Shown here one piece after another: positions 8,328 to 16,079 of a stretch of DNA of 53,981 nt. Each line of letters opens with the position of its first letter. The stretch's first letter is position 1. The translations under genes and the position numbers were made by a program. The notes below the pieces were generated by a model. That model worked only from the letters and a program-made list of their open reading frames with translations, ran no database searches and was not told the origin of the DNA. The stretch is from Paraburkholderia nodosa DSM 21604 (GTDB lineage Bacteria; Pseudomonadota; Gammaproteobacteria; Burkholderiales; Burkholderiaceae): assembly GCF_000519185.1 (NCBI RefSeq), contig NZ_JAFA01000011.1:188429-242409 (forward strand), in the 5' to 3' direction.

Positions 8328-9611
8328 ATGTCCACGCCTACGTCCCCGTCTTCCGCTGCGCCGGCACCCGTGCCGCGCGCGCCGATGCTCTCCACCGCCG
8401 ACGCCCTTGCCGCGCTGCTTGCCGCGGCGAAGCCGCTCGCCGGCACCGAAACGATTTCGACGTTCGACGCGTTGAACCGCGTGCTCGCCGCGGACGTCGT
8501 CTCGCCGCTCGACGTGCCGCCGATGCATACGAGCGCAATGGACGGCTACGCGGTGCGCGTGGCCGATCTCGCGCAAGGCAGCCGCCATCTGCCGGTTTCG
8601 CAGCGCATTCCCGCGGGCCACGCGCCACAGCCGCTCGCGGCGGGCACGGCGGCGCGCATCTTCACGGGCGCGACGGTGCCGCCGGGCGCGGACGCCGTGG
8701 TGATGCAGGAGCAGACCGAGGCCGCGCAGGGCGCCGTCACCTTTCTGCACGCGCCCAAGGCGGGCGAATGGATCACGGCGCAGGGCGCCGATATCCGCAA
8801 GAACACGGTGATCCTGCCGGCGGGCACGCGCCTCACGCCGGCGGCACTCGGGCTCGCGGCGTCGGTTGGGTGCGCCACGCTGACCGTCGTGCGCCGCGTG
8901 AAGGTCGCGGTGTTCTTCACCGGCGACGAACTGACGATGCCAGGCGAGCCGCTCAAGCCCGGCGCGATCTACAACTCGAACCGCTTCACGCTCACGGGCC
9001 TCTTGCGCAACCTCGGCTGCGAAGTCACCGACTACGGCATCGTGCCGGATCAACTCGACGTCACGCGCGCAACGCTGCGCGAGGCGGCCGCCGCCCACGA
9101 TCTCATCCTTACCTCGGGCGGGGTCTCGGTCGGCGAGGAGGATCACGTGAGGCCCGCCGTCGAGGCCGAAGGCCGCATCAACCTGTGGCAGATCGCCATG
9201 AAGCCGGGCAAGCCGCTCGCGTTCGGCGCGGTGCGTCGGGTGCAGGGGGCGGCGGACGCGGAAGCCGGCGAGGCGTTTTTCATCGGGCTGCCGGGCAACC
9301 CGGTGTCGAGTTTCGTCACCTTTCTGTTGTTCGTGCGCCCGTTCCTGCTGCGGCTCGCGGGCGCGACGCAGGTGAGCCCGCGCGCGCTCTCGCTGCGCGC
9401 CGACTTTACCCAGGCGAAGAGCGACCGCCGCAACGAATTCCTGCGTGCGCGCGTGAACCCGGCTGGCGGTCTCGACCTGTTCTCGAACCAGAGCTCGGCG
9501 GTCCTCACCTCCACGGTCTGGGGCGACGGTCTCATCGACAATCCGCCCAATCATGCGATCAGCGCCGGCGAGACCGTGCGCTTTATTCCGTTCACCGAAT
9601 TGCTGTTCTGA
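8328..9611 (+). CDS. moeA: Molybdopterin molybdenumtransferase MoeA
   Basis: Inserts molybdate into adenylylated molybdopterin, the last step of Moco synthesis. The 427-residue cytoplasmic protein shows MoeA signatures in order: PPMHTSAMDGYAV, RIFTGATVPPGADAVVMQE, FFTGDEL, IYNSNRFTLTGLL, LTSGGVSVGEEDHV, IAMKPGKPLAFG and FIGLPGNPVSSFV, with a C-terminal beta domain. The first ~25 residues are a Ser/Pro/Ala-rich extension. moaD follows after 13 bases and moaE after that, so these three act as one unit. Confidence 0.96.
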   Translation: MSTPTSPSSAAPAPVPRAPMLSTADALAALLAAAKPLAGTETISTFDALNRVLAADVVSPLDVPPMHTSAMDGYAVRVADLAQGSRHLPVSQRIPAGHAPQPLAAGTAARIFTGATVPPGADAVVMQEQTEAAQGAVTFLHAPKAGEWITAQGADIRKNTVILPAGTRLTPAALGLAASVGCATLTVVRRVKVAVFFTGDELTMPGEPLKPGAIYNSNRFTLTGLLRNLGCEVTDYGIVPDQLDVTRATLREAAAAHDLILTSGGVSVGEEDHVRPAVEAEGRINLWQIAMKPGKPLAFGAVRRVQGAADAEAGEAFFIGLPGNPVSSFVTFLLFVRPFLLRLAGATQVSPRALSLRADFTQAKSDRRNEFLRARVNPAGGLDLFSNQSSAVLTSTVWGDGLIDNPPNHAISAGETVRFIPFTELLF

Positions 9612-9624
9612 AAAGCCTCGAGCG

Positions 9625-9882
9625 ATGAAGATCCAGTTGAAATTTTTTGCGAGTGTGCGCGAGGCGCTGGGCGTCGCGGACGAAACGGTCACGCTGCCGG
9701 ACGGCATCGCGACAGTCGGCGACGTGCGCGGCTGGCTGCGTACGCGCGGCGGTGTGTGGGCCGAGACGCTGGCGGAAGGCCGCGCGCTGCGCATGGCCTG
9801 CAATCACGTGATGACGGATCCGCGCACGCGTATCACCGAGGGCTGCGAAGTGGCGTTTTTCCCGCCGGTGACGGGCGGCTGA
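9625..9882 (+). CDS. moaD: Molybdopterin synthase sulfur-carrier subunit
   Basis: An 85-residue ubiquitin-fold protein beginning MKIQLKFFASVREALG and ending FFPPVTGG. The C-terminal Gly-Gly (84-85) is the part that is adenylylated and thiocarboxylated to donate sulfur to precursor Z. The ATG at 9625 starts 13 bases after moeA; longer upstream starts would overlap moeA and add no domain. It partners with MoaE encoded next. Confidence 0.95.
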   Translation: MKIQLKFFASVREALGVADETVTLPDGIATVGDVRGWLRTRGGVWAETLAEGRALRMACNHVMTDPRTRITEGCEVAFFPPVTGG

Positions 9883-9901
9883 GCGCCACAGGAGACTCAC
9901 G

Positions 9902-10384
9902 ATGCCCGTGCGCGTACAAACGGAAGATTTCGACCTCACTAGCGAGGTGGCGCAGCTGCGCGCGCGCAATCCGGCGATCGGCGCGGTGGCCTGCTTCGTC
10001 GGCACGGTGCGCGATCTGAACGACGGCAGCACGATCGCCTCGCTCGAACTCGAGCACTACCCGGGCATGACCGAGAAGGCGCTGGAGGCGATCGTCGGGC
10101 AGGCGCAGCGGCGCTGGGCGGGCATCGAGGTGCTGATCGTGCACAGGGTGGGCAAGCTCGCGCCGCTCGACCAGATCGTGCTGGTCGCGACCACCTCGAA
10201 GCATCGCGGCGACGCGTTCGCGTCCTGCGAGTTCGTCATGGACTACCTCAAGACCGAGGCGCCGTTCTGGAAGAAGGAAGAGACGGAGCAGGGCGCGCGC
10301 TGGGTCGATGCCCGCGAGAGTGACGACACGGCGCTGGCGCGCTGGGGCGTGGCCTCGGGGAATGCTTCGCGGGAATCCAGCTAG
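9902..10384 (+). CDS. moaE: Molybdopterin synthase catalytic subunit
   Basis: Large subunit that converts cyclic pyranopterin monophosphate to molybdopterin using MoaD thiocarboxylate. The 160-residue protein has the family motifs GAVACFVGTVRDLNDG, LELEHYPGMTEKALE, IVHRVGKLAPLDQIVLVATTSKHRGDAF and the catalytic-lysine region LKTEAPFWKKEE. An AGGAG lies before the ATG. It is the last gene of the moeA-moaD-moaE set and converges on the haemoglobin gene. Confidence 0.96.
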   Translation: MPVRVQTEDFDLTSEVAQLRARNPAIGAVACFVGTVRDLNDGSTIASLELEHYPGMTEKALEAIVGQAQRRWAGIEVLIVHRVGKLAPLDQIVLVATTSKHRGDAFASCEFVMDYLKTEAPFWKKEETEQGARWVDARESDDTALARWGVASGNASRESS

Positions 10385-10438
10385 TGTTCGACCACCGGAG
10401 TGAAGCGACGGATTTAACTCACCCGCGCCCTGTCTAAC

Positions 10439-10453
10439 GCAACTAACCGCCTA
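10439..10453. repeat. 15-base repeat, copy 1 (convergent gap after moaE)
   Basis: GCAACTAACCGCCTA. The identical 15 bases recur at 24694-24708. Both copies lie in short gaps between convergent genes. Confidence 0.6.
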
Positions 10454-10482
10454 TTCCGGCCTTTCGCTTGAAGCAGATGCAC

Positions 10483-11043
10483 TCACTCTGCCGGCGTGCT
10501 CTCGTCGACATCCATCTGGCGGCCAACGAAACGGGCCGGAAACCGCTCGCCGGTCGGGCGCGTGGGCAAGTCATGGCCGTGCCCGGCGGGGCGCCTGCGC
10601 GGCGCTACGCGATCGAGAAGCGCCTGTTGCTCAGGCGGAATCGTGTAATCCCAGCCAAAGCGGCTCAGTTGCAGGCTTTGTGCAATACGCAACGCGGGTT
10701 CCATGAACTGCACGGCCGCAGCGGGCTCGTAGCGAGCCTGAACCGTATCGAGGAAAAGATAGAGCCAGCGGCTGAAATGCCGCGGCTCGACGCCGGGCAC
10801 CGGATCGTGCGCCTGCTGCACATTGCCGCGGTAGTTTTTGGTGCCGAGCACGAGGCTCGACCAGAAGCGGCACATCTTGGGCAGATGTTCGTCCCAGCGC
10901 CCGGCGAGCGCGCCGTCGAACACCGGGCCGAGCATGGCGTCGTCGCGCACGCGGTCGTAGAACGCGTAGACCAGTTCACGGATGTTCTCTTCAGTCGGCT
11001 GGGCGTGCAGCGCGGCAGCGGGGCGGGTGTCGGGGCGAGTCAT
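10483..11043 (-). CDS. Group III truncated haemoglobin
   Basis: Small haem protein of the class 3 truncated (2-on-2) haemoglobin family, implicated in nitric oxide and peroxide handling. From the ATG at 11043 it is 186 residues. The globin core runs from about EENIRELVYAFYDRVRDDAMLG through FWSSLVLGTKNYRGNVQQAH to RHFSRWLYLFLDTVQ, where His is the likely proximal ligand, and ends near SRFGWDYTIP. About 45 residues beyond the core are an unusual Arg/Pro/His-rich tail (GHGHDLPTRPTG). An open frame extends upstream to 11163 but lacks globin character. It is divergent from the nsrR-like gene, fitting NO-dependent control. Confidence 0.88.
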   Translation of the reverse strand: MTRPDTRPAAALHAQPTEENIRELVYAFYDRVRDDAMLGPVFDGALAGRWDEHLPKMCRFWSSLVLGTKNYRGNVQQAHDPVPGVEPRHFSRWLYLFLDTVQARYEPAAAVQFMEPALRIAQSLQLSRFGWDYTIPPEQQALLDRVAPRRRPAGHGHDLPTRPTGERFPARFVGRQMDVDESTPAE

Positions 11044-11162
11044 TTGGGGCCTGGGTGATACCTGGAGTGCCTGGAGTGTAGTCGGCGGCGAGGCGCCGGC
11101 CCGATGCAGCAATGGGCCGCATGCAAGCTGCCAGGCACTGCGAAGCGTCCGTCGAAGTGACA

Positions 11163-11210
11163 ATCATACCCAGTCCGGGCAAAACCTGCATGCTACCTGC
11201 ATGTTATTGT
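11163..11210. promoter_or_regulatory. Divergent promoter/operator between the haemoglobin gene and nsrR
   Basis: ACCTGCATG occurs twice as direct repeats (11184-11192 and 11195-11203) with an 11-base period, about one helical turn. On the plus strand they run into an extended -10, TG-T-TATTGT (11202-11210). On the minus strand TATGAT (11163-11168) is a -10 for the haemoglobin gene whose -35 zone would fall inside the repeats. One repressor bound here could block both promoters. Promoter calls are by eye; binding is inference. Confidence 0.5.
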
Positions 11211-11253
11211 ATGGGTTTCTGTCACCCGCACCACCTCTGTCATTGCGACCGCC

Positions 11254-11754
11254 ATGAGACTGACCGACTACACCGACTATTCGTTGCGCGTGATGCTGTA
11301 TCTCGCGCTGCGTCGCGACAGCCTGGCCACGATCCAGGAGATTTCGGACGCCTACGGCGTGTCGAAGAATCATCTGATGAAAGTCGTGCAGCGCCTTGGC
11401 GAGCTTGGCTGGGTCGACACCGTTCGCGGGCGTAATGGGGGCTTGCGGCTCGCGCCGGCTTCGCTCGATCTGAGCGTTGGCGCGGTGGTCCGTGAGACTG
11501 AGAGCGACTTCTCGCTCGTCGGCTGCTTTCCGGATGAGCATGGCGACCGGCGTAGCTGCGTCATCGAGCCGCAGTGCCGGCTCAAGCACGCACTGGCCGC
11601 GGCGCGCGATGCGTTTCTCGCGGAACTCGACCGCCATACCATCGGCGAGCTGGCGCAGCCGGCAGGCGAACTGACCGGGCTGCTTGGCCTCGCGCCGATC
11701 CAGTTCATGCCGCGCGCGCAGGCGGCTCGACCCGCGCCTTCGCGCGAGCATTGA
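11254..11754 (+). CDS. nsrR: Rrf2-family NO-sensing repressor, NsrR-like
   Basis: A 166-residue transcriptional regulator with an N-terminal winged helix (MRLTDYTDYSLRVMLYLALR ... ISDAYGVSKNHLMKVVQRLGELG) and the wing VRGRNGGLRLA. Three cysteines, Cys91, Cys102 and Cys108 (LVGC...SC...QC), are placed to ligate an iron-sulfur cluster as in NsrR, which releases DNA when the cluster meets NO. The Cys spacing differs slightly from E. coli NsrR. The GGLRLA wing and DYTDYSLR start favour NsrR over IscR. No strong Shine-Dalgarno is seen. Divergence from a haemoglobin gene supports an NO role. Confidence 0.88.
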   Translation: MRLTDYTDYSLRVMLYLALRRDSLATIQEISDAYGVSKNHLMKVVQRLGELGWVDTVRGRNGGLRLAPASLDLSVGAVVRETESDFSLVGCFPDEHGDRRSCVIEPQCRLKHALAAARDAFLAELDRHTIGELAQPAGELTGLLGLAPIQFMPRAQAARPAPSREH

Positions 11755-11930
11755 AGGGCGCGTCAGCGTCACCTCTTCGTTTTTTCTTCTCTTTTGTGCC
11801 GCGGCGCGCTGCCTCGCGCGGCTGCGGCCGCCTCGCAAGCTTTCCCCGTTTTCTCGCGCCTCGGCAGGAATTGACGACGGACGCTGCCCGCGCCTGAATC
11901 CAAAAAATCGGAAAAAATGACGCCAGAGCG

Positions 11931-11956
11931 CTTGAAACCGGCGCGTCCCCCCTCAA
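11931..11956 (+). promoter_or_regulatory. Heat-shock (sigma-32-type) promoter for clpB
   Basis: A perfect -35 CTTGAAA (11931-11937) is followed after 11-13 bases by a run of six C (11947-11952) and TCAAAT, resembling the sigma-32 -10 CCCCATNT. The clpB ATG is about 40 bases downstream, with GGAGG before it. The remaining part of the 241-base gap after nsrR shows nothing else. Confidence 0.65.
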
Positions 11957-11995
11957 ATTTGGTGACAGTCTAGAAATCTGGAGGTCTCGCATCAA

Positions 11996-14593
11996 ATGAG
12001 AATCGACAAACTCACCACCAAGTTCCAGGAAGCCATCGCCGACGCGCAAAGCCTCGCGGTGGGCCACGATAACCAGTACATCGAACCCGTTCACCTGCTG
12101 GCTGCGCTCGTCGCGCAGCAGGACGGCTCCGCGCGCTCGCTCATGTCGCGGGCGGGCGTGCAGGTCCAGGCGCTGCAGAACACGCTGAACGACGCCATCA
12201 ATCGCTTGCCGCAGGTGCGGGGCACCGACGGCAACGTGCAGATCGGCCGCGAGCTCACGGGTCTGCTCAATCAGGCCGACAAGGAAGCGCAGAAGCTCAA
12301 CGACACCTACATCGCGAGCGAGATGTTCCTGCTCGCCGTTTCCGAGGACAAGGGCGAAGCGGGTCGTCTCGCGCGCCAGCACGGCCTGACGCGCAAGGCG
12401 CTCGAAGCCGCGATCGTCGCGGTGCGCGGCGGCGCGCAGGTGCACAGCCAGGACGCCGAGAGCCAGCGTGAAGCGCTCAAGAAGTACACCGTCGACCTGA
12501 CCGAGCGCGCGCGCTCGGGCAAGCTCGACCCCGTGATCGGCCGCGACGACGAAATCCGCCGCTCGATCCAGATCCTGCAACGCCGCACCAAGAACAATCC
12601 GGTGCTGATCGGCGAACCCGGCGTGGGTAAGACGGCCATCGTCGAAGGCCTCGCGCAGCGCATCGTCAACGGCGAAGTGCCCGAGACGCTCAAGGGCAAG
12701 CGGGTGCTTTCGCTCGACATGGCCGCACTGCTCGCGGGCGCGAAATATCGCGGCGAGTTCGAGGAGCGCCTGAAGGCCGTGCTCAACGACATCGCCAAGG
12801 ACGAAGGCCAGACCATCGTCTTCATCGACGAAATTCACACGATGGTCGGCGCGGGCAAGGCCGAAGGCGCGATGGACGCGGGCAACATGCTCAAGCCGGC
12901 GCTTTCGCGCGGCGAGCTGCACTGCATCGGCGCGACGACGCTCGACGAATATCGCAAGTACATCGAAAAGGACGCCGCGCTCGAACGCCGCTTCCAGAAG
13001 GTGCTCGTCGATGAACCGTCGGTCGAGGCGACCATCGCGATCCTGCGCGGCCTGAAGGAGAAGTACGAGCTGCACCACGGCGTGGAAATCACCGATCCGG
13101 CGATCGTCGCGGCGGCGGAGCTTTCTCATCGCTATATCACCGACCGTTTCCTGCCGGACAAGGCCATCGACCTGATCGACGAAGCGGCTTCGAAGATCAA
13201 AATGGAAATCGATTCGAAGCCCGAAGCCATGGACAAGCTCGATCGCCGCTTGATCCAGTTGAAGATCGAGCGCGAGGCCGTCAAGAAGGAGAAGGACGAA
13301 GCGTCGCAAAAGCGTCTGCAGCTGATCGAGGAAGAGATCGATCGCCTGAGCCTCGAATATAAGGACCTCGAAGAGATCTGGACCACCGAGAAGGCCGCGG
13401 TGCAGGGCGGCGCGCAGATCAAGGAAGAGATCGACCGCGTGCGCGCGGAGCTCAATCGCTTCCAGCGCGAAGGCAAGCTCGAGAAGGTTGCGGAACTGCA
13501 GTACGGCAAGTTGCCGGAACTCGAAGCGCAGCTCAAGCAGGTGACGCTAGCCGAGGCGAACGAGCAGAACAACCCCACGCGTTTGCGCTTGCTGCGCACG
13601 CTCGTGGGCGCCGAGGAAATCGCGGAAGTCGTGTCGCGTTCGACCGGCATTCCCGTTTCGCGCATGATGCAGGGCGAGCGCGAAAAGCTGCTGCAGATCG
13701 AAGAGAAGCTGCACGAGCGCGTGGTGGGCCAGGACGAGGCCATCACCGCCGTTGCCGATGCGATTCGCCGCTCGCGCGCCGGTCTCTCGGACCCGAACCG
13801 GCCGTACGGCTCGTTCCTGTTCCTCGGGCCGACGGGTGTGGGCAAGACCGAACTGTGCAAGGCGCTGGCGGGCTTCCTGTTCGATTCGGAAGATCACCTC
13901 ATCCGCATCGACATGAGCGAGTTCATGGAGAAACACAGCGTGGCGCGTTTGATCGGCGCGCCGCCGGGATACGTGGGCTACGAAGAGGGCGGCTATCTGA
14001 CCGAGGCCGTGCGTCGCAAGCCGTATAGCGTGATTCTGCTCGACGAAGTCGAAAAGGCGCACCCGGACGTGTTCAATGTGCTGCTGCAGGTGCTCGACGA
14101 CGGCCGCATGACCGATGGCCAGGGCCGCACCGTCGACTTCAAGAACACCGTGATCGTGATGACGTCGAACCTCGGTTCGCACCTGATTCAGGCGATGGCG
14201 GGCGAGCCGCAGGAAGCGGTGAAGGACGCCGTGTGGAACGAAGTGAAGCAGCAGTTCCGCCCCGAGTTCCTGAACCGGATCGACGAGGTCGTGGTGTTCC
14301 ATGCACTCGATCGCTCGAATATCGAGTCGATTGCGAAGATCCAGCTGCAGCGTCTGCGCGAGCGTCTGGAGAAGCTCGACATGGAACTCATGGTGTCGGA
14401 CGAGGCGCTGGGCCAGATCGCCAAGGTCGGTTACGACCCGCTGTTCGGTGCACGGCCGCTCAAGCGCGCGATTCAGCAGGAGATCGAGAACCCGGTCGCC
14501 AAGCTGATCCTCGCGGGCAAGTTCGGACCGAAGGATGTGATTCCGGTCGGCGTGCACGACGGCAAGTTCGTGTTCGAGCGCGTGGTGCACTAA
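11996..14593 (+). CDS. clpB: ATP-dependent disaggregase ClpB
   Basis: Hexameric Hsp100 chaperone that works with DnaK to extract proteins from aggregates. The 865-residue protein has the N domain (MRIDKLTTKFQEAIADAQSLA), the first AAA+ module with Walker A GEPGVGKT (206-213), a long coiled-coil middle domain (about 400-530, rich in Lys/Glu), the second AAA+ module with Walker A GPTGVGKT (611-618) and Walker B VILLDEVEKAHPDVF, and a C-terminal domain. The middle domain distinguishes it from ClpA/ClpC. It stands alone between nsrR and yidB with its own heat-shock promoter and a strong terminator. Confidence 0.98.
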   Translation: MRIDKLTTKFQEAIADAQSLAVGHDNQYIEPVHLLAALVAQQDGSARSLMSRAGVQVQALQNTLNDAINRLPQVRGTDGNVQIGRELTGLLNQADKEAQKLNDTYIASEMFLLAVSEDKGEAGRLARQHGLTRKALEAAIVAVRGGAQVHSQDAESQREALKKYTVDLTERARSGKLDPVIGRDDEIRRSIQILQRRTKNNPVLIGEPGVGKTAIVEGLAQRIVNGEVPETLKGKRVLSLDMAALLAGAKYRGEFEERLKAVLNDIAKDEGQTIVFIDEIHTMVGAGKAEGAMDAGNMLKPALSRGELHCIGATTLDEYRKYIEKDAALERRFQKVLVDEPSVEATIAILRGLKEKYELHHGVEITDPAIVAAAELSHRYITDRFLPDKAIDLIDEAASKIKMEIDSKPEAMDKLDRRLIQLKIEREAVKKEKDEASQKRLQLIEEEIDRLSLEYKDLEEIWTTEKAAVQGGAQIKEEIDRVRAELNRFQREGKLEKVAELQYGKLPELEAQLKQVTLAEANEQNNPTRLRLLRTLVGAEEIAEVVSRSTGIPVSRMMQGEREKLLQIEEKLHERVVGQDEAITAVADAIRRSRAGLSDPNRPYGSFLFLGPTGVGKTELCKALAGFLFDSEDHLIRIDMSEFMEKHSVARLIGAPPGYVGYEEGGYLTEAVRRKPYSVILLDEVEKAHPDVFNVLLQVLDDGRMTDGQGRTVDFKNTVIVMTSNLGSHLIQAMAGEPQEAVKDAVWNEVKQQFRPEFLNRIDEVVVFHALDRSNIESIAKIQLQRLRERLEKLDMELMVSDEALGQIAKVGYDPLFGARPLKRAIQQEIENPVAKLILAGKFGPKDVIPVGVHDGKFVFERVVH

Positions 14594-14651
14594 GGCGAGC
14601 AGCAAGCCTCGGCTGAGACGCATGCCGGCAGGCGCGCGCTGAGCCGAAACG

Positions 14652-14683
14652 AAAAGGGCAGCGGAGTGATCCGCTGCCCTTTT
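14652..14683 (+). terminator. Intrinsic terminator of clpB, probably bidirectional
   Basis: AAAAGGGCAGCGGA, loop GTGA, TCCGCTGCCCTTTT, with the T-run continuing on the plus strand. The matching A-run on the left would give T's for the convergent yidB transcript. Confidence 0.93.
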
Positions 14684-14704
14684 TTCATTCCCGCAACGAA
14701 GCGC

Positions 14705-15145
14705 TTATGCCTGCTTGTTGCCGCCGCCGAACAGCGACGCCAGTCCGCCAAGCGTGCCGAGCACACTCTCGGTGTTGATCTGGCCGCCTTGCGGCACTTC
14801 GCCAGTCGGCGTGCCCGCGTTGACCACGTGCGGCAGCACCTGGGCGAGCAGGCCGCTCACCTGGTCGGGCTGCATGCCGACCTTCTGGGCGAGACCCGAA
14901 ACGACATCCGAGCCGAGCACGTTGTGCAGTTGATCCGCCGAAACAGGCTGGTTCTCGCCGTTGCCGACCCACGACTGCACGATGTCGCCGAGGCCGCCTT
15001 GCTGGAACTTCTCGATAAGGCCGTTCAGCCCGCCGGGCTGGTTGTTGACGAACTCCATCGCCGCGGCGAGGAGCTGGGCCTGGCCGCCGCCTTGCTGTTG
15101 CGACTGCGAACCGAGCAGGGAACCGAGGGTATCTAGCAGACTCAT
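14705..15145 (-). CDS. YidB family protein (DUF937)
   Basis: A 146-residue protein starting MSLLDTLGSLLGSQSQ, with a Gln/Gly-rich linker and the helical DUF937 core (LLAAAMEFVNNQPGGLNGLIEKFQQGGLGDIVQSW then VSADQLHNVLGSDVVSGLAQKVGM). It resembles E. coli YidB, whose function is not established. The ATG at 15145 has a GAGAGA-like ribosome site; an upstream extension to 15205 is Arg/Pro-rich and unlikely. It converges on clpB across a shared terminator and lies downstream of the ComEA-like gene on the same strand. Confidence 0.88.
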   Translation of the reverse strand: MSLLDTLGSLLGSQSQQQGGGQAQLLAAAMEFVNNQPGGLNGLIEKFQQGGLGDIVQSWVGNGENQPVSADQLHNVLGSDVVSGLAQKVGMQPDQVSGLLAQVLPHVVNAGTPTGEVPQGGQINTESVLGTLGGLASLFGGGNKQA

Positions 15146-15270
15146 GACGATCTCTCTGAGTGATGGCCGCGACGGGAGACGCGGCCGGTAAATCGGACGG
15201 CGCACGCGAAGGCGGCGCCGCGTTTTCGAGGTCCGGTGCCCGGCTTGCGCGCGCCGGACGATGGCGGCAA

Positions 15271-15861
15271 TCAGGCGCCGGAAGCGGCCGCGGCGGAAGC
15301 GGCCTTGTCCTTCTTCGACTTCCTGGGCTTTTTCGCCTTCGTATCGGATGCGGTGGCCGGCGCAGCCGCAGCGGAGCCCGCTTCGGGCGCGCTTGCAGCC
15401 GCGGCTGCCTTGTCCTTCTTGCTCTTGTGCTTCGACTTGCCCGCGGCCGTCTCCGAGGCGGCTTGCGCCGTGGTCGCGGCCGCCGGCGTCTGCGCCGTCA
15501 TCGGATTGGCCGTGGTCGCAGCGGGCGCGGCGCTCGTGGCAGCGGCGCTCTTGCCGCTCTTCGCGCTAGCCGTCTTGCCCGCCGGCGGCGCCGAGGAGCC
15601 GTTGATCGTGAGCCCTGCCGCCTCGAGGTTTTGCACCGACTTCGGGCCAATGCCCTTGACGCGGCTCGCGAGGTCGTCGGCGTCCTTGAACGGGCCGTTC
15701 TTCGTGCGTTCGTCGATGATCGCCTTGGCGTGGACGGGGCCGATGCCCTTGACCGATTCGAGCGCGGTTTCGTCGGCGGTGTTCACTTCCACGGCTGCGG
15801 CGAGCACGGCGGACAGCGACAGGCCGATGGCGAGGAACAGCATCAGCAGCTTCTTGAGCAT
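15271..15861 (-). CDS. ComEA-like helix-hairpin-helix DNA-binding protein with Ala/Lys-rich tail
   Basis: A 196-residue exported protein. The N-terminus MLKKLLMLFLAIGLSLSAVLAAA is a signal peptide. It is followed by a double helix-hairpin-helix domain (VNTADETALESVKGIGPVHAKAII and DADDLASRVKGIGPKSVQNLEAAGL, about residues 25-85) as in ComEA, which binds incoming DNA in the periplasm. The last ~105 residues are almost only Ala, Lys, Ser, Thr and Pro, with KSKKDKAA twice, like a histone H1 tail. The ATG at 15861 has GGAG eight bases upstream; a GTG at 15870 is less likely. No other competence genes are nearby. A periplasmic DNA-binding role is inferred. Confidence 0.85.
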   Translation of the reverse strand: MLKKLLMLFLAIGLSLSAVLAAAVEVNTADETALESVKGIGPVHAKAIIDERTKNGPFKDADDLASRVKGIGPKSVQNLEAAGLTINGSSAPPAGKTASAKSGKSAAATSAAPAATTANPMTAQTPAAATTAQAASETAAGKSKHKSKKDKAAAAASAPEAGSAAAAPATASDTKAKKPRKSKKDKAASAAAASGA

Positions 15862-16079
15862 GGCAATCACTCCATTGAGGGCATTTCAGTTAGCCGGGAA
15901 CGGACGACGCATCCAGCGGAGGGGGCTGCGGTACAAGAATAGGCCAGATGGCATATCCGTGGATCGCGAGCGCTCGATTTATACCGGTCGATGTGTGGCA
16001 AGTAAATCGCGCCGCACAATATTTAATACTTCTGTGCAATCTGGCGACGCGAAACGCGGGGTTGTCGGCGCAATCCGGC

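Noticed and set aside
7428..9803. Minus-strand frame of about 790 codons
   Set aside because: Runs antisense to thrC, moeA and moaD; Arg-rich shadow without motifs.
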